Shown one piece after another: positions 21,701-31,521 of a DNA stretch of 64,000 nt. Position 1 is the stretch's first letter. Each line of letters opens with the position of its first letter. Source of the stretch: Shewanella aestuarii (lineage in GTDB: Bacteria > Pseudomonadota > Gammaproteobacteria > Enterobacterales > Shewanellaceae); NCBI RefSeq assembly GCF_014647215.1, contig NZ_BMOT01000005.1, positions 62,001 to 126,000 on the forward strand. The letters run 5' to 3'. A program made the translations under genes and the position numbers. The notes beneath the pieces were generated by a model that saw only the letters and a list, made by a program, of their open reading frames with translations, was not told the origin of the DNA and did not search any database.

Positions 21701-22840
21701 ATGTTTGATTATGAAGTATTACGATTTATCTGGTGGGCATTAATAGGTGTGTTGTTTGTCGGCTTCGCCGTCACTGACGGCTTTGATATGGGGGTAGGAG
21801 CCTTATTACCCATCATAGGTAAAGATGACACAGAACGCCGTATTATGATTAACACCATTGCGCCGCATTGGGATGGTAACCAAGTTTGGTTAATTACCGC
21901 TGGTGGCGCGTTATTCGCAGCCTGGCCTATGGTATATGCCGTGTCATTTTCTGGCTTCTATGTGGCGATGATGCTGGTGTTGTTCGCCTTGTTTTTGCGT
22001 CCAGTCGGTTTTGATTATCGTTCGAAAATTGAAGATCCAAAATGGCGTAAGTCATGGGATTGGGCACTGTTTGTAGGTGGTTTTGTACCACCACTGATCA
22101 TTGGTGTGGCGTTTGGTAACTTGTTGCAAGGCGTTCCGTTTAACTTTGATGAGTTTTTACGTGCGAAATACCATGGTGGCTTCTTTGGATTGCTCAATCC
22201 ATTCGGACTACTGACGGGGCTAGTGTGTGTCAGCATGATCATGATGCAAGGTGCAGCATGGTTGCAAATGAAGACCGAAGGTGAGTTACGTGTGCGCGCA
22301 GCCAACATGACCCAAATTTGTGCAGGTTTGTTGGTAGTACTATTTGCTGCCGCTGGCGTGTGGTTGGCAAAGGGGATTGATGGCTATGTCATTACCTCAA
22401 CACTTGATTTAGCGGGTCCATCTAATCCAACAACAAAAACGGTTGCGATTGAAGCAGGTGCCTGGTTGGCGAATTATGACAAGTATCCTGTCACTATGTT
22501 ATTCCCTGTTTTAGGGTTATTAATGCCAGTACTCGCGATATTTGCTAGTCGATTTAACCGCAGTGGTTTCGCATTCTTATTTAGCTCATTAGCCATTGCT
22601 GGCGTAATTTTAACTTGTGGTGCAGCGATGTTCCCATTTGTTATGCCATCGTCGCTTGAGCCAAATGTGAGCTTAACTATGTGGGATGCGACAGCAAGTC
22701 AAATGACCTTAAAAGTGATGACTTTCGCAGCGATTATCTTTGTACCAACGGTATTAAGTTATACCATTTGGACTTACTACAAGATGTATGGTCGTTTGAA
22801 CCGTAGTTTTATTGAAGACAATAAAACCTCACTTTATTAA
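21701..22840 (+). CDS. cydB: Cytochrome bd ubiquinol oxidase subunit II
   Basis: The 379-aa membrane protein matches CydB from its start (MFDYEVLRFIWWALIGVLFV) through TDGFDMGVGALLP, APHWDGNQVWLI and the C-terminal LSYTIWTYYKMYGRL. It partners CydA to form the oxidase. AGAGGACC lies just before the ATG. CydX follows 15 bp later. Confidence 0.98.
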   Translation: MFDYEVLRFIWWALIGVLFVGFAVTDGFDMGVGALLPIIGKDDTERRIMINTIAPHWDGNQVWLITAGGALFAAWPMVYAVSFSGFYVAMMLVLFALFLRPVGFDYRSKIEDPKWRKSWDWALFVGGFVPPLIIGVAFGNLLQGVPFNFDEFLRAKYHGGFFGLLNPFGLLTGLVCVSMIMMQGAAWLQMKTEGELRVRAANMTQICAGLLVVLFAAAGVWLAKGIDGYVITSTLDLAGPSNPTTKTVAIEAGAWLANYDKYPVTMLFPVLGLLMPVLAIFASRFNRSGFAFLFSSLAIAGVILTCGAAMFPFVMPSSLEPNVSLTMWDATASQMTLKVMTFAAIIFVPTVLSYTIWTYYKMYGRLNRSFIEDNKTSLY

Positions 22841-22855
22841 TAGGAGTCATCATCT

Positions 22856-22972
22856 ATGTGGTATTTTGCGTGGATATTAGGTGTATTACTGGCTTGCTCA
22901 TTCGGCATTATTAATGCTCTGTGGTTAGAAAACACTGAAAACATGGACCGCCAAGAAAATAGTGAAAGTTAA
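22856..22972 (+). CDS. cydX: Cytochrome bd small subunit CydX
   Basis: This 38-aa ORF starts MWYFAWILGVLLACSFGIIN and continues ALWLENTENMDRQENSES. The MWYFAWILG start, a single membrane helix and the conserved Glu after it (LWLE) are hallmarks of CydX, which stabilises heme b595/d in CydAB. An AGGAG at 22842-22846 supports the start, and position as third gene of cydAB confirms it. Confidence 0.96.
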   Translation: MWYFAWILGVLLACSFGIINALWLENTENMDRQENSES

Positions 22973-22998
22973 CTAGTTTGGTTGGTTAAACCTGAAAG

Positions 22999-23023
22999 CC
23001 CCGCTGATATTGCGGGGTTTTTT
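22999..23023 (+). terminator. Rho-independent terminator of cydABX
   Basis: Stem CCCCGC (22999-23004) / GCGGGG (23012-23017), extended by a G-T pair, followed by TTTTTT. Confidence 0.85.
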
Positions 23024-23438
23024 ATGCGTAAAGAAAAATGACTTATGCTTCTATTGCTCAACTGAATCGTTTCGCTGGCATTCTGTTTTAGCGCGTGACT
23101 TGTTGCTGATATTTATGATTGTTTTCTGCTTTAGGTTGTTCGAACGTGCTTCAATACTATAATCCACACGCGTCTTAATGCTTCATGCCCATATCTATGG
23201 CCAAGAAGGACGCAGAGAAATCTATGCTGAGTACTTGTCTGGTTTATGCAGCATGAAATGAATACATTCAAACAACTGGGGCTAAATTACAGGGCTGAAG
23301 CTTGATGCGTTAAGCTGATATAGCGTTCCAATTCACTTATTTGGTCTGGTTGACTGCAATCTGGGATAGATGTTGTTTATCCGCTGTACGCATACAGGCG
23401 TATTCAATAACGCATTGTTGTTGCTGTATGCCTAATGT
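23024..23438. other. Non-coding gap upstream of the MITE-like element
   Basis: No ORF with a ribosome site and no RNA gene is visible. The sequence may contain decayed dispersed repeats, but I see no internal match in this window. Confidence 0.4.
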
Positions 23439-23724
23439 TATATACCCAAACAACTTGAAGATACGTGTTTCAGAGCTTCACCGTGTTTTCAATACTAGGC
23501 GCGTTAATGCGGTAATGTAGGTACCTTATAAATTAGCGCAACAACGCTCTTGATTTAAAAATCAGGGGAACACGGTGAAACTCCCTGAGGGCAAGTTTTA
23601 CACGCGTTTATCCTGCGTTATTGATTTTGAAAAGGGAATAACCATTACCCGCAATCAATGCCTTGCCTAAACGCGTGTAAATTCTTGCTGAAATCGAGCA
23701 TCTTCAGGTTGTTTGGGTATATAT
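23439..23724. mobile_element. MITE-like palindromic element, 286 bp
   Basis: Terminal inverted repeats are 23439-23464 (TATATACCCAAACAACTTGA...) and 23699-23724 (reverse complement TATATACCCAAACAACCTGA...), with only two or so mismatches in 26 bp. Inside are nested inverted pairs: TTCACCGTGTT near 23479 with AACACGGTGAA near 23571, and TTTTACACGCGTTTA near 23596 with TAAACGCGTGTAAA near 23669. There is no coding capacity. The structure suggests a non-autonomous transposable or folded-repeat element; similar sequences recur, as I recall, in Shewanella intergenic regions. Confidence 0.75.
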
Positions 23725-23981
23725 CAAGCGTAGGTCGAGTTATCACAGTTTAAGCCTGCGTTAATTTAAGTCCCTGCCTATTGCAGTCACTAGTTGTTTA
23801 AGTCGCACCTATCTAAGTCCCGTCATGCACGTTATTGAACATTAGTGCTAAATCATTGCGATAAAATCAGTGATGTGAACGAAAATGGCCTGAAGCATAA
23901 TGCCTCAAGCCATTTGATTACTGGTTGCCAATGTAAAGGGTTAACCTCAATTCGAACAAAAAGTGTCAATTAACATTCAGC

Positions 23982-25988
23982 TTAATCCACTTTAAATACG
24001 CCAATCTGTTGTTTAATATTGCCAGCTAATTGGGTTAACACATCCGCATCATCAACCGCTTCTATTGCCCTTTGTTGACTATTTTGTGCCAAAGAGGAAA
24101 TTGAATGTAAGCTATTGGACACTTCATCTGCCACAGTGGTTTGCTGCTTGGTGGCACTGGCAATACTGGATGAGAACATCGCCATTTCAGCAATACTGCT
24201 GTTAATTTGGCTTAGCTGAGTATTGGCATCATTGCCTTGTTCTGCAGAGTTAATGCCCAATTGCTGGCACTGGTTCATTTGTGCTGCAGTCAGTTTTACC
24301 TGCTGTTGCAATTTATTGATGGTGGCACTGATTTCACTAATCGATTGTTGGGTTCTTTGTGCTAAAGAGCGCACTTCATCTGCAACGACCGCAAATCCTC
24401 TACCTTGTTCACCCGCTCTAGCTGCCTCAATCGCGGCGTTTAATGCCAATAGGTTAGTTTGTTCGGCAATTCCGTTAATGACTTCGGTAACCTGACTAAT
24501 AGCCTGACTTTCAGAACTAACCCCTTCAATATTTTGTTGGGTTTGGGTGAGTTGCTCGCTTAATGATTGTAAAGCATTCACGACTTGCGTTAATTGAGCG
24601 TGGCCATCGCTTGAGGCTTTATCAATTTCTTGCGCTTGAATCGCACCTTGTCCGGCATTTTGTGCCACATCCTTAATCGATGCTGACATTTCTTCGATTG
24701 CGGTGGCAATTTGCTCGGTTTGATTCAGTAATGACTTAGCTTCATTACCATTAGCTGTTGCTGTTTGTTGGCTGGAATTCGCATGGTTTTCTAAACTAAA
24801 AACAGACTGCTGTAATGATTTTATTAAGCCCGCTAGGTTGTTAGCCATTTGAGTAACACTAATGGTGATTTGATCGACCTCATTTAAACTGTGCGATTCG
24901 CAAGCCATGAATGTTTGTGATAAATCACCTTCGCCAAGTTTGGCGATTTTGGCTTGTAATAACTGTAATGGTTTAACAGCGCGAGTAATTAACGTACTTA
25001 ACAATATGAAAATCAGCACAATGCCAATAACCGCAATCAGAAGATTTTGCTGCAACATAGTCACGCTTTCGTTATTTAACTCTTGCTGCGGCACAAACCC
25101 TACTAGAGTCCAATTCCAACCTTTAATGGCAACCGAATACGAAAACATATCATCGTTATTCAATGATGTATAAAACCAGCTTTGCTCGTCTGTTAAGGCT
25201 TGGTCAATGGTTAATCCATCAAGTAGGGCTGCGTCAAAGGGGGCATCCGCGGATAATTTCGGGTGAGCAATGATTTGTTTGTCTGAATTGCGAATAATGA
25301 CATAAGAGCCCGATTCTTCTAAGGTCATTTTTTTCATCGTTTGTTGAATTTGCTGAACCGATTGGGTGATATCAAAACCAACAAATAAAATACCAATGAC
25401 CTTGTCATTTTGATCTTTGATCGGACGATAAATGGTCATATAGTCGCGGTCGAATAATTTGGCATACCCTTCATATTCCTCACCGTTAATCAGCTTTTTG
25501 TACCCAGGATGACTGGTTCCCAGATTAGTACCAATTGCGCGTTTACCATCGGCTTTTTTTAATGAGGTTGAAATACGGGTAAAGTCATCTTGATCGCGAA
25601 CAAAAATGGTCGCCACTCCACCGGTAAGTTTGGAAAATCGGTCCACTTTACTGCGTGATGCATTAATTTGCTCATTACCATGTTTTAGTGAGGGAGAACT
25701 GACACTCAGTACTTTTACGTTTCGCCCACCTAAATAAAAGGTACTTGGATATAAAGTCCGCAGGATATCTGCATTTCTTCTGGCGAGGGTAAGCATGCTC
25801 TCATACTGTAATTCAATCAGTTCAGCATTACTGTGCATTTGTGCACCAATGGCTTGAACCGCTTTGTCATTTAATGAATTAGATGCTGATTGATACGAAA
25901 ATAAAGACATCGCAACAAATATTGCAATTGAGGACAGTAGGGCAAGCGAGCTTATCTGTTTTGCAATTGGCCAGTTTTTATAATTCAT
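23982..25988 (-). CDS. Methyl-accepting chemotaxis protein with Cache sensor
   Basis: The 668-aa receptor has TM1 at about residues 13-31. A periplasmic Cache_3/Cache_2-type sensor spans about 35-305, with [35 protein letters not shown] and [25 protein letters not shown]2 is at about 312-333, then a HAMP domain, and a cytoplasmic signalling domain with the CheA/CheW-contact tip [21 protein letters not shown]. Cache receptors of this type often bind small organic acids or amines. The gene is monocistronic and probably works with the flagellar system encoded further on. Confidence 0.93.
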   Translation of the reverse strand: MNYKNWPIAKQISSLALLSSIAIFVAMSLFSYQSASNSLNDKAVQAIGAQMHSNAELIELQYESMLTLARRNADILRTLYPSTFYLGGRNVKVLSVSSPSLKHGNEQINASRSKVDRFSKLTGGVATIFVRDQDDFTRISTSLKKADGKRAIGTNLGTSHPGYKKLINGEEYEGYAKLFDRDYMTIYRPIKDQNDKVIGILFVGFDITQSVQQIQQTMKKMTLEESGSYVIIRNSDKQIIAHPKLSADAPFDAALLDGLTIDQALTDEQSWFYTSLNNDDMFSYSVAIKGWNWTLVGFVPQQELNNESVTMLQQNLLIAVIGIVLIFILLSTLITRAVKPLQLLQAKIAKLGEGDLSQTFMACESHSLNEVDQITISVTQMANNLAGLIKSLQQSVFSLENHANSSQQTATANGNEAKSLLNQTEQIATAIEEMSASIKDVAQNAGQGAIQAQEIDKASSDGHAQLTQVVNALQSLSEQLTQTQQNIEGVSSESQAISQVTEVINGIAEQTNLLALNAAIEAARAGEQGRGFAVVADEVRSLAQRTQQSISEISATINKLQQQVKLTAAQMNQCQQLGINSAEQGNDANTQLSQINSSIAEMAMFSSSIASATKQQTTVADEVSNSLHSISSLAQNSQQRAIEAVDDADVLTQLAGNIKQQIGVFKVD

Positions 25989-26288
25989 GACAATATTTCC
26001 GGTGAGTTATTATCTGGCTAATTTATATCAAGTTAGTGGTTAAGTTATTGACTAAAATCACATTAGTTAACCCCCAGTAGGATGGAATATGAATAAATGT
26101 GATTGAAACCGCGAACATTCATTTGCTTAGTGTCAAACTAGCATTTGATCCAGATAATAAGCGGGATTTACCTGACAAAAGCCAGTCTGGTGCAAGTGAA
26201 TTAAGCACAGATAACAGTTGTGGTAGTTTCTTTATAGGAATGGATTTACAGCATTGAGATTGGAGAGTTTGGTTTTTATCGCAATGAA

Positions 26289-26320
26289 ACAAGAGCGATA
26301 TGTTGCCATATCACTCTTGT
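26289..26320 (-). terminator. Hairpin terminator downstream of the RND operon
   Basis: Arms 26289-26302 (ACAAGAGCGATATG) and 26307-26320 (CATATCACTCTTGT) pair at 13 of 14 positions. On the minus strand it follows the RND transporter stop by 23 bp. The T run after it is short, so the call is moderate. Confidence 0.65.
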
Positions 26321-26342
26321 TAGCATGCTCAGTGCACCGTAG

Positions 26343-29300
26343 CTAAATGGGCACCATTTGTTGTTGCAACGACTGATTATTCGGTTTCATTATTAAATGA
26401 TACATCACAGGCACCCACACTAAAGACAACATAGTGGTTAATAAAGTGCCGCCAGCAATGGCGATTGCAAAAGGAGGCCAAAATCCACCGCCGGCAATGA
26501 TCAGCGGTAAAAATCCGCCAATTGTGGTAATGGTGGTAGAGCCAATATGTCGGCCGCAGCTGCTGACGGTGCTGACGATAAGCGCTCTGTTACCTTGCCT
26601 TGCCTCGGGTAAATCTTCTAATTCAGCCAAGATAACAATGGCCGCATTAATTGCTAGCCCCATTAACCCTAATAATCCGATAATCACCGTAAAACCAAAA
26701 GGGTAGCCAAATACAAATACGGCTAATAACCCTAATCCGGCAGATTGTATCGCGCTAAAAAGAATAATGCCGGTGAGACGGAATGAGTTGAATGACAGCA
26801 CTACAGTCGCCAGTAATAGGGTAATGACAACCACTAAGTTAGACATCAGATTACCCACGGCCTCATTACGTTTGGCGCTTTCACCGCCAACCTCAATATG
26901 ATATCCCGAGGGTAAGTCAATGTTACTGAGTTTTGATTTTACATCATCAAGCACCTGGGCTGGTAATACGCCACTGGTGATATACGCTTCAATGGTGTTC
27001 ACTCTTTCACCATTACGACGGGGGATCGCACCACGGCTGACGCTCACTTCATTATACGATAATGCCGATAAAGGAATGCCCGTACCTGTCGGCGAGACTA
27101 AGTTAAGTTCCGCTAATCGCGTGGCTTGTTCACGGCTGGTATCACCTAAACGCACACGAATAGGTAGCGACTCTGTTTGCTCTAAAATGCTACCGCCGAT
27201 AATGCCTGTGGTGGCCATTTGTACTTGATTGGCGATATCGGTCAAGCTTAAGCCGCTCATTAAACTGGCGTCTTCATTCACTTGTAACCATAGTTTAGGC
27301 GCACCTGGTGAAAGAGTTGCTCTTGTGTGGATCACATCGGGGGTGGCAATTAACAACGCCCGAGCTTGATCGCCTATCTCTTTTAAAGTGTCTAGATTGG
27401 GCCCGTATATGAGCAATTCGACAGGCGCATTAAAAGGAGGGCCTTGTTCCAGTTTTCTTACCAGAATCTGCGCTTGCGGAAATTCGACATCAAGTGATTG
27501 TTGTAACCGGGGAATAAGCTTGTTTGCGGTTTCAAAATCAGTCACTTTCACCATCGCCTGAGCATAGTTAGTTGCTCCTTGCTGGCGTTGAGTCAGATTG
27601 TAATAAAATGAAGGGGTATTTCCGCCAACAACCCAGGTGACTTCAGTGATTTCAGCAAGGTTTTGAAGCTTTTGATCAATCAAGGCAACCTGCTGGCGAG
27701 TATTTTCAATGCTTACCTGCGAGGCAAGATGCACCTCGATTTGGAACATATCCCTATCTGATGGTGGGAAAAATTGCTCTGTCATCTTGCCCGCCACCAT
27801 AAAGCCACTCATGGGCAGAATACCTACCACAAGTGCCGTTAATAAGGGGCGTTTAAGGGCGAACTCTAAACTGGCTTTAAAGGCACTGCCTATTCGAGGA
27901 AAAGCCATACCCTGCTGATACCAAGCGCTAGCTTGCTCACTTCGGCTAAAGCGTCCTGCAAGCCCTGCTATAAGAGTATGGGAAATAATATAAGAGCCTA
28001 AGAGGGCAAACATGACTGAAATTGCAATGCCGCCTACAAACTCACCTGCAGCGCCAGGCATTAATACAATGGGCGCAAAGGCTAGCATGGTTGTAATCGT
28101 CGAGCCGGCAAGGGGGAGCCATAGATGATGTAGCGTCTTGGAGACGGCTTCAAATTTACTCATACCTTGTTGGCGACGTTGTGCAATGGCGTCAACAATT
28201 ACAATGGCGTTATCGACCATAATACCCAATGCCACTACAAGTCCTGTAACCGACATTTGATGAATGGGTAAACCTGTGTATTTCATACAGGCTAAAGTGA
28301 ACAGGGCAGTAAGCGGCAGTGATAACGCGACGATTAATGCATTACGCAGGCCTAATGTCAGCATTAATACCGCGACAATAATCACAAAACCTTGGAGCAA
28401 GTTAATGACTAAATCCCCAAGACGGACACTGGTGTAACCCTGCTGATCAAATAGCCACTGCACTTTGATGTTGGCTGGTAAGTTTTGTGAAAAGGTGGCA
28501 ATAGTTTGTTCTATTTGATGCTGCCATATATCAACCCGATTACTGTTCAGCATGGTTGCGCCAATCAGCACGCCTTGTTGACTATTGATAAGTGCAATGC
28601 TGTTAGCGGGTGTTTTAGGTTGGCGGCTAATGGTGGCCACATCTCCTAGGCGAATAATTTGCCCGTATTCATCTACTTTCAACGGCACACGTCGAATACG
28701 GCTTTGTGAATCAAGCTCACCAGAAACTTCAACTAACGCGCGAAATTGCTGATTATTGATTTCACCGGCAGAAATTTTACTGTCAGCATTAGTTAAAATC
28801 TGCGCAATCACCCCCGGGGTGAGTTTGAGCTGACTGATTTTATTGCCATCAAGCTCGACGAGAATTTCTTCTTCTGGCGCGCCATAAAGTTTTGCGAAAT
28901 CAGTGCCAGATAATAGCCTGATCCGGCTTTGTAACTCCTTGGCGTAACGATTTAGAATATCACTTCTTACCGGCGAATCATCCGCCCATACCACACCTAA
29001 AATCGCGGTGCTGGCATAGCCAACTTGGTCATCTAGTGTGCTATTTTGTGCTTGAGCGGGTAGCAAGTGTTTACCATCGGCGACTAAATCACGCGCCCTA
29101 GACCAAACCGGCTCTGTTTCTGTGATGGTGTCTTTTAGCTCTAGCTGAATAACTGAAATGCCTGGGCGGGAAGTCGATTGAACCAGTTTTATTTCTTCTA
29201 AACGGCGCAACTGTGTTTCTAAAACCTCGGTTACCAAGGCTTCCACTCTTTCAGCTGAAGCGCCCGGATAGTGGGTAATAACTGAGGCAAATCTATTGGT

Positions 29301-29414
29301 AATGTGTGGATCTTCAGTGCGCGGTAAACTCGAAATAGCCCCAAAACCGGCAACAATTAACAGCGCGATAAATAAACTGGTTAGGCGGCCGTTTTCTAAA
29401 AATGCCTTAATCAT
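26343..29414 (-). CDS. RND efflux transporter permease (AcrB-type)
   Basis: The 1023-aa inner-membrane pump has the two-fold RND layout: TM1, a large periplasmic loop, TM2-6, then TM7, loop and TM8-12. The HAE signatures HYPGASAERVEALVTEVLE and GLVVALGIMVDNAIVIVDAI are visible. The TM4 proton-relay motif reads VDNAIV rather than the VDDAIV of AcrB. This occurs in some subfamilies but means one of the two canonical Asp is Asn. The gene overlaps the adaptor gene by 4 nt. It should work with that adaptor and an outer-membrane channel encoded elsewhere; the substrate cannot be inferred. Confidence 0.93.
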   Translation of the reverse strand: MIKAFLENGRLTSLFIALLIVAGFGAISSLPRTEDPHITNRFASVITHYPGASAERVEALVTEVLETQLRRLEEIKLVQSTSRPGISVIQLELKDTITETEPVWSRARDLVADGKHLLPAQAQNSTLDDQVGYASTAILGVVWADDSPVRSDILNRYAKELQSRIRLLSGTDFAKLYGAPEEEILVELDGNKISQLKLTPGVIAQILTNADSKISAGEINNQQFRALVEVSGELDSQSRIRRVPLKVDEYGQIIRLGDVATISRQPKTPANSIALINSQQGVLIGATMLNSNRVDIWQHQIEQTIATFSQNLPANIKVQWLFDQQGYTSVRLGDLVINLLQGFVIIVAVLMLTLGLRNALIVALSLPLTALFTLACMKYTGLPIHQMSVTGLVVALGIMVDNAIVIVDAIAQRRQQGMSKFEAVSKTLHHLWLPLAGSTITTMLAFAPIVLMPGAAGEFVGGIAISVMFALLGSYIISHTLIAGLAGRFSRSEQASAWYQQGMAFPRIGSAFKASLEFALKRPLLTALVVGILPMSGFMVAGKMTEQFFPPSDRDMFQIEVHLASQVSIENTRQQVALIDQKLQNLAEITEVTWVVGGNTPSFYYNLTQRQQGATNYAQAMVKVTDFETANKLIPRLQQSLDVEFPQAQILVRKLEQGPPFNAPVELLIYGPNLDTLKEIGDQARALLIATPDVIHTRATLSPGAPKLWLQVNEDASLMSGLSLTDIANQVQMATTGIIGGSILEQTESLPIRVRLGDTSREQATRLAELNLVSPTGTGIPLSALSYNEVSVSRGAIPRRNGERVNTIEAYITSGVLPAQVLDDVKSKLSNIDLPSGYHIEVGGESAKRNEAVGNLMSNLVVVITLLLATVVLSFNSFRLTGIILFSAIQSAGLGLLAVFVFGYPFGFTVIIGLLGLMGLAINAAIVILAELEDLPEARQGNRALIVSTVSSCGRHIGSTTITTIGGFLPLIIAGGGFWPPFAIAIAGGTLLTTMLSLVWVPVMYHLIMKPNNQSLQQQMVPI

Positions 29415-30541
29415 ATCGCCCCCGCCACAGCGGTGGTCGCAGGTGTCACAACTTGTCCGACTACCAGTTTATGTAATCCCTCGACGATAATTGTGTCATC
29501 ACTGCTTAACGCCCCTTTAATATAGGCTTTATCCTGATTAGTATAAATAATTTCAACATCACGGCGTTGAATACTGAAGTGATTTGTACCACTGATATCA
29601 GCCTGCTTGTCTAATACGTACACATTCCACAACCCTCTTACACCATCGGTTAAGGCGGAAATTGGCACCCAATATCCAGCAATCGGAATGTTCTGTTGGT
29701 ATTCAAGATAGGCGATTTCACCATTTAATACGTCAGCATCAGTGGGTAGGCTAATTCTTAACTGTACAGTGCGAGTAATCGCATCAACTTCGGCGCTGAT
29801 CCCGGCAATACTGCCGTTAAGGGTTTTATCACCGATACGAATTGCTACCTGCTGATTGTTTTTTAAGCTGGATGCAACTTGGACAGGCACACCAATATAG
29901 GCAAGCTGTTGATCATTACCGATTAAGGTAAATACCGGACTACCTAAGCCAATCACCTCACCTAGGTTATGGTGGCGTTTACTGATTTTTCCATTAAAGG
30001 GTGCGACTAATATCGACTTTTCAAGTTTTAAATTTGTGGCGTACAAACTGGCGTTGAGTCGCTGGCTATTGGCAATTAATCCTGTGACTTGCTGTTTAGT
30101 TTCATCTAGTTGCTGTTCAGAAACGTAGTTTTTGTCTTTTAAGCTCAGGGTACGCTTTAATGTATTTTCCGCTAAATCTAAGTCTGCTTTTGTTTGTTGC
30201 AAACTTGCTTCAAGCTGTTGTTTTTCGGCCTGTAAAAGATCGGTGTCTAACGATGCCAACGTTTGGCCTAGGGTCACACTGTCGCCGCTATCAACTTGAA
30301 TGCTATTCAATTTCCCTGCTAACTCAAAACCAATGCCTGTGGTATTGGCGGAGCGAATTGTGCCGGTATAGGTTTGTTGGTGCTGATAATATGCAGAGGG
30401 CGTTAAGCTAGTGGTTGCTACGGTTTGATAGCTAACCGATTCCGAGTGCTGTTTTACTTCAGATCCACAACCGCTAACTACCAGTAAGCTGAATAGGCCT
30501 ACCATAAATAGTCGCACTTGGCCGATCGATTGATATTCCAT
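29411..30541 (-). CDS. RND efflux periplasmic adaptor (membrane fusion lipoprotein)
   Basis: The 376-aa protein has a lipobox (LLVVSGC) near residue 25, so it is anchored to the inner membrane by lipid. It then shows a split biotinyl-lipoyl fold (GKLNSIQVDSGDSVTLGQTLASLD and SILVAPFNGKISKRHHNLGE) flanking an alpha hairpin with many Gln/Leu heptads (about 95-165). A beta-barrel and a membrane-proximal domain follow. It is the first gene of the pump operon and its transcript starts in the operator-bearing gap shared with the divergent TetR gene. Confidence 0.93.
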   Translation of the reverse strand: MEYQSIGQVRLFMVGLFSLLVVSGCGSEVKQHSESVSYQTVATTSLTPSAYYQHQQTYTGTIRSANTTGIGFELAGKLNSIQVDSGDSVTLGQTLASLDTDLLQAEKQQLEASLQQTKADLDLAENTLKRTLSLKDKNYVSEQQLDETKQQVTGLIANSQRLNASLYATNLKLEKSILVAPFNGKISKRHHNLGEVIGLGSPVFTLIGNDQQLAYIGVPVQVASSLKNNQQVAIRIGDKTLNGSIAGISAEVDAITRTVQLRISLPTDADVLNGEIAYLEYQQNIPIAGYWVPISALTDGVRGLWNVYVLDKQADISGTNHFSIQRRDVEIIYTNQDKAYIKGALSSDDTIIVEGLHKLVVGQVVTPATTAVAGAI

Positions 30542-30652
30542 TTTTGTACCCCAATAGGATAGTAATTTATACGTAATGCAAACAACTTATTAATCCATAG
30601 CTGAATATCTTCATTCGGCTAGGTAACGTCGCTTTGTAACGCCAATGTTAAA

Positions 30653-30697
30653 CTAGACTGTCTAGTCTAATTATATGAAACTGGACTGTCTAGTCTA
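30653..30697. promoter_or_regulatory. Twin palindromic operators for the TetR regulator
   Basis: Two near-identical sites, 30653-30669 (CTAGACTGTCTAGTCTA) and 30681-30697 (CTGGACTGTCTAGTCTA), have starts 28 bp apart. The first contains the dyad TAGACT-N4-AGTCTA; the second has one substitution in the left arm. They sit between the divergent pump operon and the TetR gene, where TetR proteins repress the pump and usually themselves. Direct evidence for binding is lacking. Confidence 0.8.
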
Positions 30698-30754
30698 TTT
30701 TGTGATTAAATAGTATTAAATGTTGAACCTAAGTAAAAACAATACGAGTAAAAG

Positions 30755-31393
30755 ATGACAGAAGACCATGCGCTTGCCCTAAATTTGGATGCGACATTAT
30801 CGAAAAGTGAACAAAAACGCGTGCAAATCCTGCATTCGGCTATCTATCTTTTTTGCCATCAAGGTTTTTCAAACACAAGTATGGATGAAGTCGCCAAGCA
30901 TGCTGGGGTATCTAAGCAAACGGTTTACTCTCATTTCGGCTCCAAAGACGATCTCTTTGTAGCATCAATAGAATCAAAATGTGTAGTACATCAACTGACT
31001 GAAAATCTATTAGTGGATGCCGCACAACCTGAAGTGGTACTGACGGTATTTGCACAACAGTTTGGCGCAATGATTGTTTCTGAAGAGGCGATTAGGGTAT
31101 TTACTACCTGTGTCGCTCAGTCAGACACTCATCCAGAGGTGTCGGAGTTATTTTATAATGCGGGTCCTAAACATATTCTTAACTTAGTAAAAGGGTATTT
31201 AGCTAAGGTTAATCAGCATGGTAAGTATTATTTCGATAACCCACATGACAGCGCAGTCAGATTGAGCTTGATGTTGTTTGGTGAATTGCGAATGCGTTTA
31301 GAGTTGGGCTTATCGACGGCAGATATTCTGCCTAAAAGACAGGACTATTTGAAAGAGACAGCCTTGATGTTTTTAAGAGCACACCAAGTATAG
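30755..31393 (+). CDS. TetR/AcrR family transcriptional repressor
   Basis: The 212-aa protein has an N-terminal TetR helix-turn-helix (about 20-65: RVQILHSAIYLFCHQGFSNTS...KHAGVSKQTVYSHFGSKDDLF) and an all-helical C-terminal ligand domain that resembles the AefR-type group. It is divergent from the adaptor-pump operon with two palindromic operators in the 213-bp gap, so it probably represses the pump and responds to its substrate. Confidence 0.93.
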   Translation: MTEDHALALNLDATLSKSEQKRVQILHSAIYLFCHQGFSNTSMDEVAKHAGVSKQTVYSHFGSKDDLFVASIESKCVVHQLTENLLVDAAQPEVVLTVFAQQFGAMIVSEEAIRVFTTCVAQSDTHPEVSELFYNAGPKHILNLVKGYLAKVNQHGKYYFDNPHDSAVRLSLMLFGELRMRLELGLSTADILPKRQDYLKETALMFLRAHQV

Positions 31394-31521
31394 CGGGTGA
31401 CATTTTGTTAAATTAAACGCCATTTTTAATAAAACTTTATAATAATGAACTAGTTTGTGTAGTATGACGTATTGATTAATCATAAATAATCATCATCAAT
31501 CAAGCTGAAAGGACGCCATTC

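Noticed and set aside
23024..23438. Possible tRNA or rRNA fragments in the gap after cydX
   Set aside because: No cloverleaf or conserved rRNA block was seen.
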